A stretch of 64,000 bases of DNA from Dysgonomonas sp. ZJ279. GTDB lineage: Bacteria > Bacteroidota > Bacteroidia > Bacteroidales > Dysgonomonadaceae. Within the stretch, counting starts at the first letter, position 1; each line of letters opens with the position of its first letter. The stretch spans positions 1 through 64,000 of the forward strand of contig NZ_JAAKEL010000005.1 in the NCBI RefSeq assembly GCF_011039205.1, in the 5' to 3' direction. The notes below the pieces were generated by a model. That model was not told the DNA's origin. It was given only the letters and a program-made list of their open reading frames with translations, and did no database searches. The position numbers and the translations under genes were made by a program. This document shows positions 1-9,107 of this stretch, one piece after another.

Positions 1-1
1 A

Positions 2-136
2 ATGAGTTCTCAGAAATCAGATTTATATTCTTTTCCTAAAGTTATTATTGATAGAAAGGAGCTTGTTATACCAGATAAGGTTGGTCTAAAAACAAATCGT
101 TTCCAAGGATTATTAACTGTGGGATATCGCTTTTGA
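2..136 (+). CDS. C-terminal end of an unidentified protein cut by the window start
   Basis: An open frame runs from the window edge to a TGA at 134-136. The first visible codon in frame is an ATG at position 2, but this is probably internal. The 44 visible residues end in TVGYRF; a C-terminal aromatic preceded by alternating residues is common in outer-membrane beta-barrels, which is only a hint here. It lies upstream of the mobilization genes and could belong to the same element or to the chromosome beside it. I do not recognise the family. Confidence 0.35.
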   Translation: MSSQKSDLYSFPKVIIDRKELVIPDKVGLKTNRFQGLLTVGYRF

Positions 137-232
137 GAGTAATTCTATCGCTACACTTTCATCAAAACGAACCTCCTTATTGTCTCATTTTATTCGACAG
201 TCGGTACGCTTTTATGATCGTTAGGCGATAGG

Positions 233-311
233 CAAGAGGGGGCCGGATTCCACTGCGTTTCACCCTGCCTCCCCTCTTGACCTGCGGTGCTTATCACTGT
301 TTTACAGTGAT
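233..311. other. Candidate transfer origin (oriT) upstream of mobilization genes
   Basis: The 285-base gap before the first mobilization gene holds a 9-bp inverted repeat, CAAGAGGGG at 233-241 and CCCCTCTTG at 271-279. A small hairpin follows (ATCACTGT 293-300 and ACAGTGAT 304-311). In mobilizable Bacteroides elements the oriT normally sits just upstream of the accessory and relaxase genes and contains inverted repeats. Position and structure fit, but no nick site can be identified by eye. Confidence 0.4.
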
Positions 312-421
312 TTAAAGAATTGCATAATTACGTTACAACTATAACTTAGTTATAACTAAAAAGCTAAACCTTCTGCTAATGAAAGTATTATGCTAAAAAA
401 TATTATAACATTTGGTATAAC

Positions 422-913
422 ATGAATGAAAAAAGAACTATTTCAATAGATGTAAAACATGATACAATTTTGAACAAATTAGCAAAAGCTAATTCGGTTT
501 CTAAGAAAAAGTTCATTTGTGAATCTATTGCCTATTTTGAGAAATATGGTATCTCTCCAATTACACATGAAAGTCCCAGTCAGGAAATGCAAAAACTTAT
601 TAAAAGAGTAGACCAGGTCATTGGATTTATCCGCCAAAATGAGAAGGATATTTTGCGCCCGACATGTGAAGCTCTCTTCTCAACCAATGAAAGAATAAAA
701 TTGCAACTTGACAGTCTTGTTACAAAGCAGGATATAAAACCTATTTCAGAAAGATTCCAATTTCTGATATCGGGACAGAAAGATTGTCAAAGCCTTCTCT
801 CACAAACTAAGGTAGCACAAGAGCAAGGATTCAAATTATTGGCTCGACTCATAGATGCAAAAGAAAAGACAGGTGTATTTCTTGATATCACTAAAGCATA
901 CAATCAAAAATGA
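422..913 (+). CDS. Mobilization accessory protein, BfmA/BtgA type
   Basis: This 163-residue protein starts with a short basic segment (RTISIDVKHDTILNKLAKAN, then SVSKKKFICESIAYF) that reads like a ribbon-helix-helix DNA-binding fold. A long charged, probably helical part follows. It resembles the BfmA/BtgA family, the small relaxosome proteins that bind oriT and help the relaxase on Bacteroides mobilizable plasmids and transposons. The next gene, a relaxase, overlaps it by 4 bases (ATGA at 910-913), so the two are translationally coupled. The start at 422 follows an AT-rich stretch without a Shine-Dalgarno, which is normal for this phylum. The family call rests on the N-terminal motif and gene order. 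Confidence 0.75.
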   Translation: MNEKRTISIDVKHDTILNKLAKANSVSKKKFICESIAYFEKYGISPITHESPSQEMQKLIKRVDQVIGFIRQNEKDILRPTCEALFSTNERIKLQLDSLVTKQDIKPISERFQFLISGQKDCQSLLSQTKVAQEQGFKLLARLIDAKEKTGVFLDITKAYNQK

Positions 914-1683
914 ATGTAAAAATAAAATCAGGTGGTTCAGGATCATCAGAACATTTAGCCAATTACCTCGAACATGAAGACCTCAATAGAGCCGTTGAAA
1001 ATAAGGAGATTGAATGCTTCTTTAATAAGGAAGAAGATCGAGTGCCGAAAAAAGAGGTAGTAAGGGATATAGACAATAATAAAGCAAGGTTATCAAAGTC
1101 TGAAACCAAACATTTTCATTTGATTCTTTCTCCCTCTAAATCTGAGATTAAAGCAATGGGAAATACACCTCAAGAACAAAGTGCTAATTTCAAAAAACAT
1201 ATCCGTCAAGATGTTATGCAGAAGTATGCGGAGGGATTTAACAAGGGCTTAGAAAGCTCTGATATAAAATTCTATGGGAAGATACATTTTGATCGTAAAA
1301 AGTCCGATAATGAACTAAATATGCACTGTCATATCATTATCAGTAGGAAAGACCAATCGAACAAAATGAAAATAAGTCCTCAAACTAATCATACAGGAGA
1401 TAAGAAAACAGGCACAGCTAAAGGCGGTTTTAACAGAAATGAATTCTACACGAATGTAGAAAAAGACTTTGATAAAAGATTCGATTATAAGCGAAGTAAA
1501 GAAGAAACATTTGAATATTGTAATACAATGAAAAAAGGAAAAATACTTGAAATTGAAAAAATGGCAGAAAAGAATGTACGCCAAGAGTTGGATAAAAAAC
1601 TTGATAAATCACAAGGTAAAGAGCTTGATAAGATGTTACATAGAGAATTAAACAAATCAAAAGGGAAAGGGCTTGGATTATGA
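910..1683 (+). CDS. Relaxase / mobilization protein, DUF5712 (MobB-like) family
   Basis: This is probably the relaxase that nicks oriT and is carried covalently into the recipient. The 257-residue protein has KHFHLILSPS near residues 67-76 and MHCHIIISRKD at 138-148. The paired histidines resemble the metal-binding HxH motif of rolling-circle relaxases, and the N-terminal GGSGSSEHLANYLEHED is typical of Bacteroides MobB/DUF5712 proteins. A tyrosine for nicking cannot be assigned with certainty. The lysine-rich tail (about 205-257) contains repeated KxLDK and KGK segments and looks disordered. It overlaps the accessory gene upstream and the coupling protein downstream by 4 bases each, forming a compact mob operon. 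Confidence 0.75.
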   Translation: MNVKIKSGGSGSSEHLANYLEHEDLNRAVENKEIECFFNKEEDRVPKKEVVRDIDNNKARLSKSETKHFHLILSPSKSEIKAMGNTPQEQSANFKKHIRQDVMQKYAEGFNKGLESSDIKFYGKIHFDRKKSDNELNMHCHIIISRKDQSNKMKISPQTNHTGDKKTGTAKGGFNRNEFYTNVEKDFDKRFDYKRSKEETFEYCNTMKKGKILEIEKMAEKNVRQELDKKLDKSQGKELDKMLHRELNKSKGKGLGL

Positions 1684-3278
1684 ATACTCTAATATATCTA
1701 ATATTTAAACTAGTATTATGGGTTTTCAAAATGTCAGTTTATTTAGCAGTTTATTGGCTAATTATCTTTGGTCCTTTCTACCTGGTGTATTATTTCGTTC
1801 CTCCACCAATCAAATCACCTCTAGCCATCTGTATGCCTGTATTTGGTATTGGTGCGATTATCTATTATTACATCAGGAAAAAAAGAAAACGCAAACCAAA
1901 GGCTCCTAAGTTTAAATCACTGCCTCATGCTGTACAATTGGAAACAAAAACAGGACCTATCATTTTGAATAATTGTTTTCGAGGTATATTCGTACTCGGA
2001 GCCGCAGGAAGTGGCAAATCTGAATCAATTGCAATTTCATTACTTAATCAGTTTATTATTAAAGAATTTGCAGGCGTTGTATATGATTTTAAATTTCCAA
2101 CTTTAGCCAATGACGTTCAAAGCTTCATTGAACTAAATAGAAGTAATGTGAGGCACTTTTATTTAAACTTCAACAATCCACTTCAGTCACATAGGGTAAA
2201 TGCTATTCATCCCAAGTATTTGCCTAATACAAGCTATGCGCGTGAGTATGCTCAGGCAATAATAAGTAATCTCATGAAAGAGAGTATCCGTAAGCCTGAC
2301 TACTGGAGCCGATCAGCAACTGATTTATTGACAGCATGTATTTGGTATCTAAAAGAGGAACACCCCGAAATATGTGACTTACCGCATGTCTTAGCAATGA
2401 TAACGAGTAATGACGAAAAGCTATTAGAAATATTGCAGAAGAATACGACTACTGCTCAAATGACAATTAGTATCTACAATGCCATGCAAAGAGGTGCTGA
2501 TAATCAGGTGTCAGGAGTTATCGGCACGTTGCAAGGTGTAGTAGCACAAATCAATACACCAGAACTAATGTATATTTTTGGTGCTGATGATTTTTCTCTA
2601 GATGTGAATGATCCTCACAATCCAATAGTTTTAACGGTAGGGAGCTATCCGACACTTGCAACTACATTAGCCCCTCTTTGCTCTCTTGTTATTACTGTTA
2701 CAACTAAGCTAATGAATCAGCCAAATAAAAAAGAATCATTTGTATTGCTTGATGAAGCACCAACTGTGTATATTCCAAATATCGAAGTTTTGCCCAATAC
2801 AGGGCGCAGTAATAAAATTGCAACCGTCATTATGTGTCAGGATCTCTCACAGCTTCGTGATGGCTACGGTAAGGAAAAAGCCGATGTTCTATTTTCAGCA
2901 TGTAATAATCATTTCTATGGAAGGGTAGCCAGTAGCTACACAAGCGAAGTGTTAAGTAAGCAGTTTGGCAAAGAGGACAAAACATTTATTTCAACCTCTA
3001 AAGGCTCATCGCAAGGTGCTTCGTTTAGCAAATCAAGCTCTCAAAGTGAAAGTGTACAGGAGCGGGACGCTATAAAGCCAGCAGAGTTTCTTAACCTTGA
3101 AGTAGGTCAATTTGCCGGTATAGCAGTGGAGAGCAATGTCAATATGTTTATGAAAAGGTTTCTCCCTATAAATCGTAAGAGCGTATCTTCTTTGCCGTTT
3201 TTGAATAATGGTCATCAGGATGACATTTATACTTATTACCGGAACGTTAGGGCAGATATAGATCATCTATTGATGTGA
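1680..3278 (+). CDS. Type IV coupling protein, VirD4/TraG-like (MobC)
   Basis: This 532-residue inner-membrane ATPase would link the relaxosome to a conjugation channel. Two hydrophobic segments lie at about residues 8-38 and 46-65, followed by a basic stretch (RKKRKRKPKAPK). Walker A is GAAGSGKS at 107-114, and a Walker B-like FVLLDE precedes APTVYI around residue 355. A serine-rich insert near 440-460 is unusual but not disruptive. The start overlaps the relaxase stop (ATGA at 1680-1683). No mating-pair-formation genes occur in the window, so the element is mobilizable, not self-transmissible, unless they lie upstream. Confidence 0.85.
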   Translation: MNTLIYLIFKLVLWVFKMSVYLAVYWLIIFGPFYLVYYFVPPPIKSPLAICMPVFGIGAIIYYYIRKKRKRKPKAPKFKSLPHAVQLETKTGPIILNNCFRGIFVLGAAGSGKSESIAISLLNQFIIKEFAGVVYDFKFPTLANDVQSFIELNRSNVRHFYLNFNNPLQSHRVNAIHPKYLPNTSYAREYAQAIISNLMKESIRKPDYWSRSATDLLTACIWYLKEEHPEICDLPHVLAMITSNDEKLLEILQKNTTTAQMTISIYNAMQRGADNQVSGVIGTLQGVVAQINTPELMYIFGADDFSLDVNDPHNPIVLTVGSYPTLATTLAPLCSLVITVTTKLMNQPNKKESFVLLDEAPTVYIPNIEVLPNTGRSNKIATVIMCQDLSQLRDGYGKEKADVLFSACNNHFYGRVASSYTSEVLSKQFGKEDKTFISTSKGSSQGASFSKSSSQSESVQERDAIKPAEFLNLEVGQFAGIAVESNVNMFMKRFLPINRKSVSSLPFLNNGHQDDIYTYYRNVRADIDHLLM

Positions 3279-3284
3279 TGTATT

Positions 3285-3533
3285 ATGAATGGAATAACAC
3301 TAAAATGTGAATGCGGTAGCCGGAATATAACAATTGTTCATGGCTACTTTAGCTATTATTTGTGTGAGGATTGTAGTAAATGCTATGAAGAACATACAAT
3401 GAAGCGATTGACAGAAGTTAAAGCTACTTTCAATATACAAGGAAATGAATATACTCAGGTCTTTACTATTGATGAAATAAGGAGTATCAGAGAATATAAA
3501 GATTTGGAAAAGATTATAAAAAGTAAACTATGA
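3285..3533 (+). CDS. Small hypothetical protein with a zinc-ribbon-like N-terminus
   Basis: The 82-residue protein has CECG near the N-terminus and CEDCSKC about 20 residues later. This spacing could bind one zinc ion. The C-terminal half is basic and mixed helix/strand. It follows the coupling-protein gene by 6 bases and overlaps the next gene by 4, so it is in the same transcript as the mob genes. I do not recognise a family. A small DNA-binding or regulatory role in the element is possible but is inference. Confidence 0.6.
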   Translation: MNGITLKCECGSRNITIVHGYFSYYLCEDCSKCYEEHTMKRLTEVKATFNIQGNEYTQVFTIDEIRSIREYKDLEKIIKSKL

Positions 3534-3847
3534 AAGAGATAAAAATTATTATTAAAGAGAAGAAAAACAAGGATGGAGACATTATTTATATTGCTTCACT
3601 AGCACTTTATCCTGACATTAAATCAGAAGCTTATGATTTAGCAGATGCTAGAATGTGGCTTGAGGAATCGGTATCTATGAGAATCGGATTTAAAACGATT
3701 GAATTAGATTCTTTTCCGGATTATATTCCTGATAAATTGGAAAAAGAGTTTGACTTAGTAAATGAAAGTGAGTTGAAAGATGGAGATTTATTTAGGTTTG
3801 TAGTTGAAGGAGTTCGATGTGAAATAATTAAAAATCTGATTTTATAA
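3530..3847 (+). CDS. Hypothetical protein, last gene of the mobilization operon
   Basis: This 105-residue soluble, acidic protein has no signal peptide or membrane segment. It overlaps the upstream zinc-ribbon-like gene (ATGA at 3530-3533). The N-terminus (KEIKIIIKEKKNKDGDIIYIASLALYPDIKSEA) alternates strands and a helix somewhat like HicB-type small proteins, but the similarity is too weak to call. A short GC hairpin (CCCC 3854-3857, GGGG 3866-3869) just after the stop may end the transcript. Confidence 0.55.
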   Translation: MKEIKIIIKEKKNKDGDIIYIASLALYPDIKSEAYDLADARMWLEESVSMRIGFKTIELDSFPDYIPDKLEKEFDLVNESELKDGDLFRFVVEGVRCEIIKNLIL

Positions 3848-4020
3848 ATAAAACCCCGATCTATAGGGGAATTTGGGACGTAAATGGTTAATGAGATATT
3901 TTGCTTAAAATGCTATCGTTTAATAACAAATAGTTAATTTTGAAAACAAATAGAAAATAAGCTAAATCAATAAATGAATTGAATCTTGAGTTTTGAAAAT
4001 GAAATTAATATAATTGAGGA

Positions 4021-5148
4021 ATGGGTTACATTATTACTAAATTACCACTTGATATTGATATTGAGACAAAGGTGGTCTTAAAACAATTAAATGCAGCTAA
4101 CAGAAAATTAGCAGAATTAAAAGGTGTTGCCCTTACAATTCCAAATGAGAATATTCTCATTAATACACTTTCGCTTCAGGAAGCAAAAGATAGCTCGGCC
4201 GTAGAAAATATTGTTACAACTAATGATGAGCTTTTTAAGGGTGAATTAGATATCGAAATGAAAGCTTATATGGTCTCAGGCGCAACCAAAGAAGTATTAA
4301 ATTATGCACATGCCTTAAAATCGGGATTTAATCTGGTTCGGAGGAACCGTTTATTAACAAATTCTTATATCAAACAAATACAGGAATTACTGGAAGAAAA
4401 CAAAGCTGGCTTTCGTGCAGCACCTGGAACCACTCTTAAAAATCAATTTAAAGAAATAATATATACACCTCCGCAAGATAAGAACCAAATTGAGGAGTAT
4501 ATGGCTAATTTGGAAGCATATATTAATGATGATAGACTATCGGACGTAGACCCTCTTATCAAAATGGCAATCATACATCATCAGTTTGAAAGTATTCATC
4601 CATTTTATGATGGGAATGGACGTACGGGGCGTATTATTAATATATTGTATTTAGTAATCAAAGGTTTATTAGACTTGCCTATACTCTACCTGAGTCGCTA
4701 TTTTATTCGTAACAAAACGGAGTATTATACTTTATTGCAAAAAGTTAGAGATAATAATCAATGGGAAGAATGGATACTTTATGTTCTTAAAGGTGTTGAG
4801 CAAACAGCTACACAAACGATAGAATTAGTAAAAGGTATTTCTTTACTAATGAATCAATATAAACAAGATATGAGACCATTGTTAGGAAAAGCCTATAACC
4901 ATGAGCTTTTAAATAACCTGTTTAATCATCCCTATACTAAAATTGAATTTGTAGTCAGAGATTTAAATGTTACTCGGATTACAGCAACAGGATATTTAGA
5001 CAAGCTGGTAAAAGCGAGATTGCTGACTAAAGTAAAACAAGGAAAATACAATTACTATCTAAACATGCCATTGATAGATTTATTAATGAGTGTTAGCGGA
5101 GAAATATCAGTCAAACAATCAGAACAAATAGAATCAGTCAATGATTGA
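4021..5148 (+). CDS. Fic family protein (probable AMP-transferase) with N-terminal inhibitory motif and C-terminal winged helix
   Basis: Fic proteins usually transfer AMP from ATP to hydroxyl side chains of target proteins. Here the catalytic loop HPFYDGNGRTGR is intact at residues 193-204 of 375, with H193 as the catalytic base. An inhibitory helix motif of the (S/T)xxxE(G/N) type is visible at 58-63 (S58...E62-N63), placing the protein in class II, with inhibition from the N-terminus. The last ~100 residues (HPYTKIEFVVRDLNVTRITA...) look like a winged-helix DNA-binding domain, common in such Fic proteins and consistent with autoregulation. Two palindromic sites lie directly downstream. It sits alone between the mob operon and a KAP NTPase and is probably element cargo. 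Its target is unknown. Confidence 0.9.
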   Translation: MGYIITKLPLDIDIETKVVLKQLNAANRKLAELKGVALTIPNENILINTLSLQEAKDSSAVENIVTTNDELFKGELDIEMKAYMVSGATKEVLNYAHALKSGFNLVRRNRLLTNSYIKQIQELLEENKAGFRAAPGTTLKNQFKEIIYTPPQDKNQIEEYMANLEAYINDDRLSDVDPLIKMAIIHHQFESIHPFYDGNGRTGRIINILYLVIKGLLDLPILYLSRYFIRNKTEYYTLLQKVRDNNQWEEWILYVLKGVEQTATQTIELVKGISLLMNQYKQDMRPLLGKAYNHELLNNLFNHPYTKIEFVVRDLNVTRITATGYLDKLVKARLLTKVKQGKYNYYLNMPLIDLLMSVSGEISVKQSEQIESVND

Positions 5149-5151
5149 ATA

Positions 5152-5222
5152 TTTCTATACATGTTATCATTGATATGTATAGAAATGTGCAAAAAACTAT
5201 ACATGTTATTTTGATATGTATA
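5152..5222. promoter_or_regulatory. Tandem pair of near-identical palindromes between fic and the KAP gene
   Basis: The first site has perfect 11-bp arms, TTTCTATACAT (5152-5162) and ATGTATAGAAA (5175-5185). The second repeats the design with TATACAT (5198-5204) and ATGTATA (5216-5222). The spacers are alike (GTTATCATTGAT and GTTATTTTGAT), so this is a duplicated site. It could be an operator bound by a dimeric regulator, for instance the winged helix of the Fic protein, or a transcript end. No run of T follows, which favours an operator. Confidence 0.5.
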
Positions 5223-5323
5223 AAAAATAGCTGAATCCTTTACATATCTCTAAATAATATCACATTGCAGCATTTAGGGCTGGGCTATTGAGCTGGTTAG
5301 TGAATAATATAAGAACACTATTT

Positions 5324-7924
5324 ATGGAGAACACAAGTAAAATTCCCAATTTTAAGGAGAGAATAAAGCAAAATAAGAATCATATTGCTGCTACTATAAT
5401 AAGTATATCTGCCATATTCTTCTTCTTAGAGTTTTGCAAAAATCAGATTTTGAAATATATTATTCCTTTTACTGAAAGTTTTAATTATGAATCTGATTCT
5501 GTAAAGGTATTTGTAGTAATTCTTGTTGTCTTATTTGTTTACTATTTATATAGATATAGGCTGTATTTGATTCATCCCAATTTTTTCAAATCTGTTTTAA
5601 TCATAACTATCGTTTATTCTATTTATCGGATTGGTATTATCAACCATCCCGAATGGGATTTTATACCTTTTTATGGCGTTTTTGTATACCTTGATATTAT
5701 ATATATGGTTTCTTTAACTTACCTATTAGTATGGCTATACTTGAAGGTCGATGATAAACTCCATGATACACATGGTTTGCTTGAAGATTCCCAAACAAAA
5801 AAGGAGGACACCTTTAAGTACAATGACGGTTACCCAATAAATGAATCAGGTGAGGAAAAATTTCAACGGGGTCCTTTCGCGAAACGAATTGCTCAAACAA
5901 TTTATAATTATAATAATGATAAATCTTTAGTTATAGGCTTATATGGAGAATGGGGGACTGGTAAATCATCGGTATTAAATCTTATCCAGTCACGCATAAA
6001 CGAGATTGATACCAATAAAGATGTGATTATTATAAAATTCAATCCGTGGCGTTTTTCGGATGATAAAAGTTTACTTTTATCTTTTTTTGATACTCTAGCG
6101 AAAACAATTGATATAGAAATTAAGAATAAAAGTGAAAAGATTGGTGAAGTTATAGTAAAATATGCGGGGTTATTGGCTCCTCTTTCGGGAGCCGACGATA
6201 TGGCAAAGACTATTGGTCTTAGTTTATCCCAAGGGGAGAGTATAGAAGTACTGAAACAACGCTTAGATAATGCAATCAGAGAGACAAAGAAAAAGATTTT
6301 AATAGTTATTGATGATATTGATAGACTCGATAAAGAGGAAATATACACACTTCTTCGCCTTGTTAAACTAAATGCCGATTTTCCCAATAGCATCTATCTA
6401 TTATCTTTCGATGAAGAGATGGTTGCGGGAGCTATAGGAGAACGTTTTGGTGAAAAAGGTAAAAAATCTGGTCGTAATTTCTTGGAGAAAATTGTTCAGG
6501 TTCCTTTATATTTACCTAAACTTATACAAGCAGATTTGATTACCTACAGCTTTGAGAAAATCACAAATACGATTAATTCTTTAAATTTAAAAATATCAAC
6601 GAAGGACTTAGAACCTTTTCCTTTTTATTTTGAGGATTGTATAATACCAAGAATAACTACCCCTAGATTAATTATCGAATATATTAACTTGATAGGCTTT
6701 TCTTTACCATTATTGAACAAAGAAGTCAATATTTCCGACTTACTGTTAATTGAATCTGTGAAGATTTTCTATCCTAATTATTATCAGTTTATAAAGGGAA
6801 ATGTATCTTATTTTTTGAAACTATATAATCCACAGAACGGTCACCATGGAGAAGATAAAAAGTTTTTGAAAAATAAACTTGAAGAACTTGCTGCTGAATT
6901 ATCCATCGAAGAGAAAAAAGCAATACTTACTCTCTTAAAATATCTTTTTCCATATTTAGAAAGCCTATATGCAAATAATGATAACTCTTCAATGTATAGG
7001 GATTGGGTTAAAAATAAACGTATTTGTACAGGTGAATACCATGAAAGATATTTTGTTTATACTGTGCTGAAAGGGGATTTGTCCGATGCCGAATTTCATA
7101 ATTATATAGATGGAATTCTAGATATGGAAGAAAGTATATGTAATAAAGAAACATATCGTTTAATTGAAAACAGTTCCAAGTCAGCCTTTTTAAATAGACT
7201 TAACGTTCATTTCGAGGATTTTTCAGATATAACAGTTAATAAAATATGTACTGCAATTTGTTCTTTTGGAAGTAAGTTATCTCCTAATGATCATATCCTT
7301 TCATCTTTCCTCTCATCGCAACGTCAATATGCAAGAACTATAGTAGGCTTGGCTTCAAGAGATAAGGATAAAACATTTGAATGCTTAAAGGAACTGTTAA
7401 GTAAAACCGATTCTATAGTTTTTATGCAAGTAATATGGGATATTTTAGAAGCTCAAAATAAAGAACTTTTTTTAACCAAAGGCGAGAGGGATGAATTGGC
7501 TTGGATATTAATTAATAGAGCTAAACACGAATCTAAACTTAAGCCAATGTTTGAAATCGGGCAAATCAATACATCTGTAATATTTAAACTTTGGTATGGC
7601 TTAGATAAAGAAGGTTTTACGAAATATATTCGCGACTCTTTAGAAAAGAAGCCTAGTCGGGTTCTTTCTATTTTAAAAGACAGCGCGGATCGAATTTCAC
7701 AATTGGGGCAGGATCACTATGTTAATGTATCTTTGAATAAGAACAATTATGAACATATGCGATCTATTTATGATTTAGATTATTTATATGATTGTATTGC
7801 AAAATGTTTTCCTTCAGAAGTCGGTAAAGGCGTTATTTGGATGGAGGAGATGGAAGAAGTTAAGGCAGACAATATATACATAGGACAATTTTTACATTTT
7901 TATAAGGAAGATAAAATTAAATAG
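5324..7924 (+). CDS. KAP family P-loop NTPase, membrane-anchored
   Basis: The frame is open from a TTG at 5288, but the first ATG (5324) gives 866 residues and is the more likely start. About four hydrophobic segments (near residues 20-38, 61-78, 90-106 and 121-140) precede the NTPase domain. Walker A is GEWGTGKSS near 208-216 and Walker B is ILIVIDDIDR near 325-334. The FNPWRF segment between them is characteristic of KAP NTPases. The last 450 residues are alpha-helical and unassigned. KAP proteins recur on mobile elements and in some anti-phage islands. Next to the Fic gene, a defence role is plausible but unproven. Confidence 0.85.
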   Translation: MENTSKIPNFKERIKQNKNHIAATIISISAIFFFLEFCKNQILKYIIPFTESFNYESDSVKVFVVILVVLFVYYLYRYRLYLIHPNFFKSVLIITIVYSIYRIGIINHPEWDFIPFYGVFVYLDIIYMVSLTYLLVWLYLKVDDKLHDTHGLLEDSQTKKEDTFKYNDGYPINESGEEKFQRGPFAKRIAQTIYNYNNDKSLVIGLYGEWGTGKSSVLNLIQSRINEIDTNKDVIIIKFNPWRFSDDKSLLLSFFDTLAKTIDIEIKNKSEKIGEVIVKYAGLLAPLSGADDMAKTIGLSLSQGESIEVLKQRLDNAIRETKKKILIVIDDIDRLDKEEIYTLLRLVKLNADFPNSIYLLSFDEEMVAGAIGERFGEKGKKSGRNFLEKIVQVPLYLPKLIQADLITYSFEKITNTINSLNLKISTKDLEPFPFYFEDCIIPRITTPRLIIEYINLIGFSLPLLNKEVNISDLLLIESVKIFYPNYYQFIKGNVSYFLKLYNPQNGHHGEDKKFLKNKLEELAAELSIEEKKAILTLLKYLFPYLESLYANNDNSSMYRDWVKNKRICTGEYHERYFVYTVLKGDLSDAEFHNYIDGILDMEESICNKETYRLIENSSKSAFLNRLNVHFEDFSDITVNKICTAICSFGSKLSPNDHILSSFLSSQRQYARTIVGLASRDKDKTFECLKELLSKTDSIVFMQVIWDILEAQNKELFLTKGERDELAWILINRAKHESKLKPMFEIGQINTSVIFKLWYGLDKEGFTKYIRDSLEKKPSRVLSILKDSADRISQLGQDHYVNVSLNKNNYEHMRSIYDLDYLYDCIAKCFPSEVGKGVIWMEEMEEVKADNIYIGQFLHFYKEDKIK

Positions 7925-8025
7925 TTAATCGGAAATAGTATCGTTTTATTATGAGTGTAAAAATGAGTGTTTTAATTTTTTTAATATCATAATATATTGA
8001 TATACATGTATTTGTTTATTTGTGT

Positions 8026-8089
8026 GTGACTTCGCCAGAGTCACGAAAAATACGCTGAACAGTCAATCCTTAAAAGGATATCCTTTTAA
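8026..8089. other. Palindromes in the gap after the KAP gene
   Basis: The 276-base gap between convergent genes contains a hairpin (GTGACT 8026-8031, AGTCAC 8039-8044). A perfect 20-bp palindrome, TTAAAAGGATATCCTTTTAA, follows at 8070-8089. Neither is followed by a T run. They may mark the boundary of the mobilizable element or bind a protein. No direct repeat matching the window start was found to define an attachment site. Confidence 0.35.
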
Positions 8090-8200
8090 AGCAGTAATTG
8101 ACGAGTTTGTATGATACAAGAAAAGGGGTTGTCTTTATGATAACACCTTTTGATATTTTAGCTTGTATGTTGTGAAAGTGAAAACTAGCCTCTCTTTTTC

Positions 8201-8629
8201 TTATTTTCTCTTATCCTCATTAATTAATTTACCTAATACGAAGTAAAATTTACGATCACTTTTATAAACATAGATTGTATCTGTATTGGCTTTCTTCGAT
8301 ATTGAGTCACCGACTTCCAATAGAGATTCCATACTCGGTTCATCATACAGAAAGTTCCAAGGGCCTCCAAATAAATTCAGCTTGATACCACTTGATAGGT
8401 CAACATAACATGAACCTCTGTCGAACATCCCTATAGATGCCTCTTTCTTAGAAACGATTCCTTCTATTGGTAAATTTATATATTCTCTTATTAACGTATA
8501 GTTCTCCTCTCTTTCTATCGCATCTTTCTTATTATACCATATAAACAATATGATCAGCGTAAATAATATGAAATAAGCAAGCACCATAAGGTACTTACGA
8601 CTAAAAAAGAAATTAATAATGTCGTTCAT
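8201..8629 (-). CDS. Hypothetical single-pass membrane protein (paralogue of the next gene)
   Basis: The 142-residue protein has one N-terminal hydrophobic helix at about residues 14-32, followed by a soluble domain probably outside the cytoplasm. Its C-terminal part (GDSISKKANTDTIYVYK...KFYFVLG) matches the pattern in the neighbouring 146-residue protein (GDSIYKPAGKDSLFVIK...KYSFDYA). The pair therefore arose by duplication. It lies 37 bases downstream of that gene on the same strand and is probably cotranscribed. The family is not recognised. Confidence 0.65.
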   Translation of the reverse strand: MNDIINFFFSRKYLMVLAYFILFTLIILFIWYNKKDAIEREENYTLIREYINLPIEGIVSKKEASIGMFDRGSCYVDLSSGIKLNLFGGPWNFLYDEPSMESLLEVGDSISKKANTDTIYVYKSDRKFYFVLGKLINEDKRK

Positions 8630-8666
8630 GTACTGCTCTTTTCGTTATTTTCTCCATGTTTAGCTA

Positions 8667-9107
8667 TCACCTGCCCATAATAGAATCTATCCGCTCTTTA
8701 CTGGCATAATCAAAAGAATATTTTTCTCCATGCTTAATAACGAATAGCGAATCTTTTCCGGCAGGTTTATAAATAGAATCTCCTGTTTGTAAGAAATTAA
8801 TTAAGGCGTAATGATTTATATTATCGGGATTAATAACTACCTCTTTGGGATAAGCATTGACTGTCGCTGTAAACTTCTTTCCGTCGGCAAGAGATATAAG
8901 GAGTGCTCCCCTAGGATTACTATTAGTATATGCATAATAGTGACTAACAATACCCATTATAGCAGAATCTTTTGCTAATGCGGGGTATTCTTCATCTATA
9001 GCATCCAACTTCTGTTGCTCTCCTTCTTGGATTAATAAGAAGAGCATAATGCTTATGCATAAGCCGATTAGCAACACAATCATAGTTGCCTTTTTATTGT
9101 TTTTCAC
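8667..9107 (-). CDS. Hypothetical single-pass membrane protein
   Basis: The protein has 146 residues with an N-terminal membrane helix (about 8-26) and a soluble domain of strands. It shares the GDSI-x(6-7)-DS/T-L/I-x-V-x-K pattern with the gene 37 bases downstream, so the two form a paralogous pair. No catalytic motif is evident. An extracytoplasmic role is inferred from the topology only. Confidence 0.65.
   Translation of the reverse strand: MKNNKKATMIVLLIGLCISIMLFLLIQEGEQQKLDAIDEEYPALAKDSAIMGIVSHYYAYTNSNPRGALLISLADGKKFTATVNAYPKEVVINPDNINHYALINFLQTGDSIYKPAGKDSLFVIKHGEKYSFDYASKERIDSIMGR

Noticed and set aside
5908-6393. A 161-codon minus-strand frame
   Set aside because: It lies wholly inside the KAP NTPase, across its Walker motifs, and has no promoter or family resemblance.
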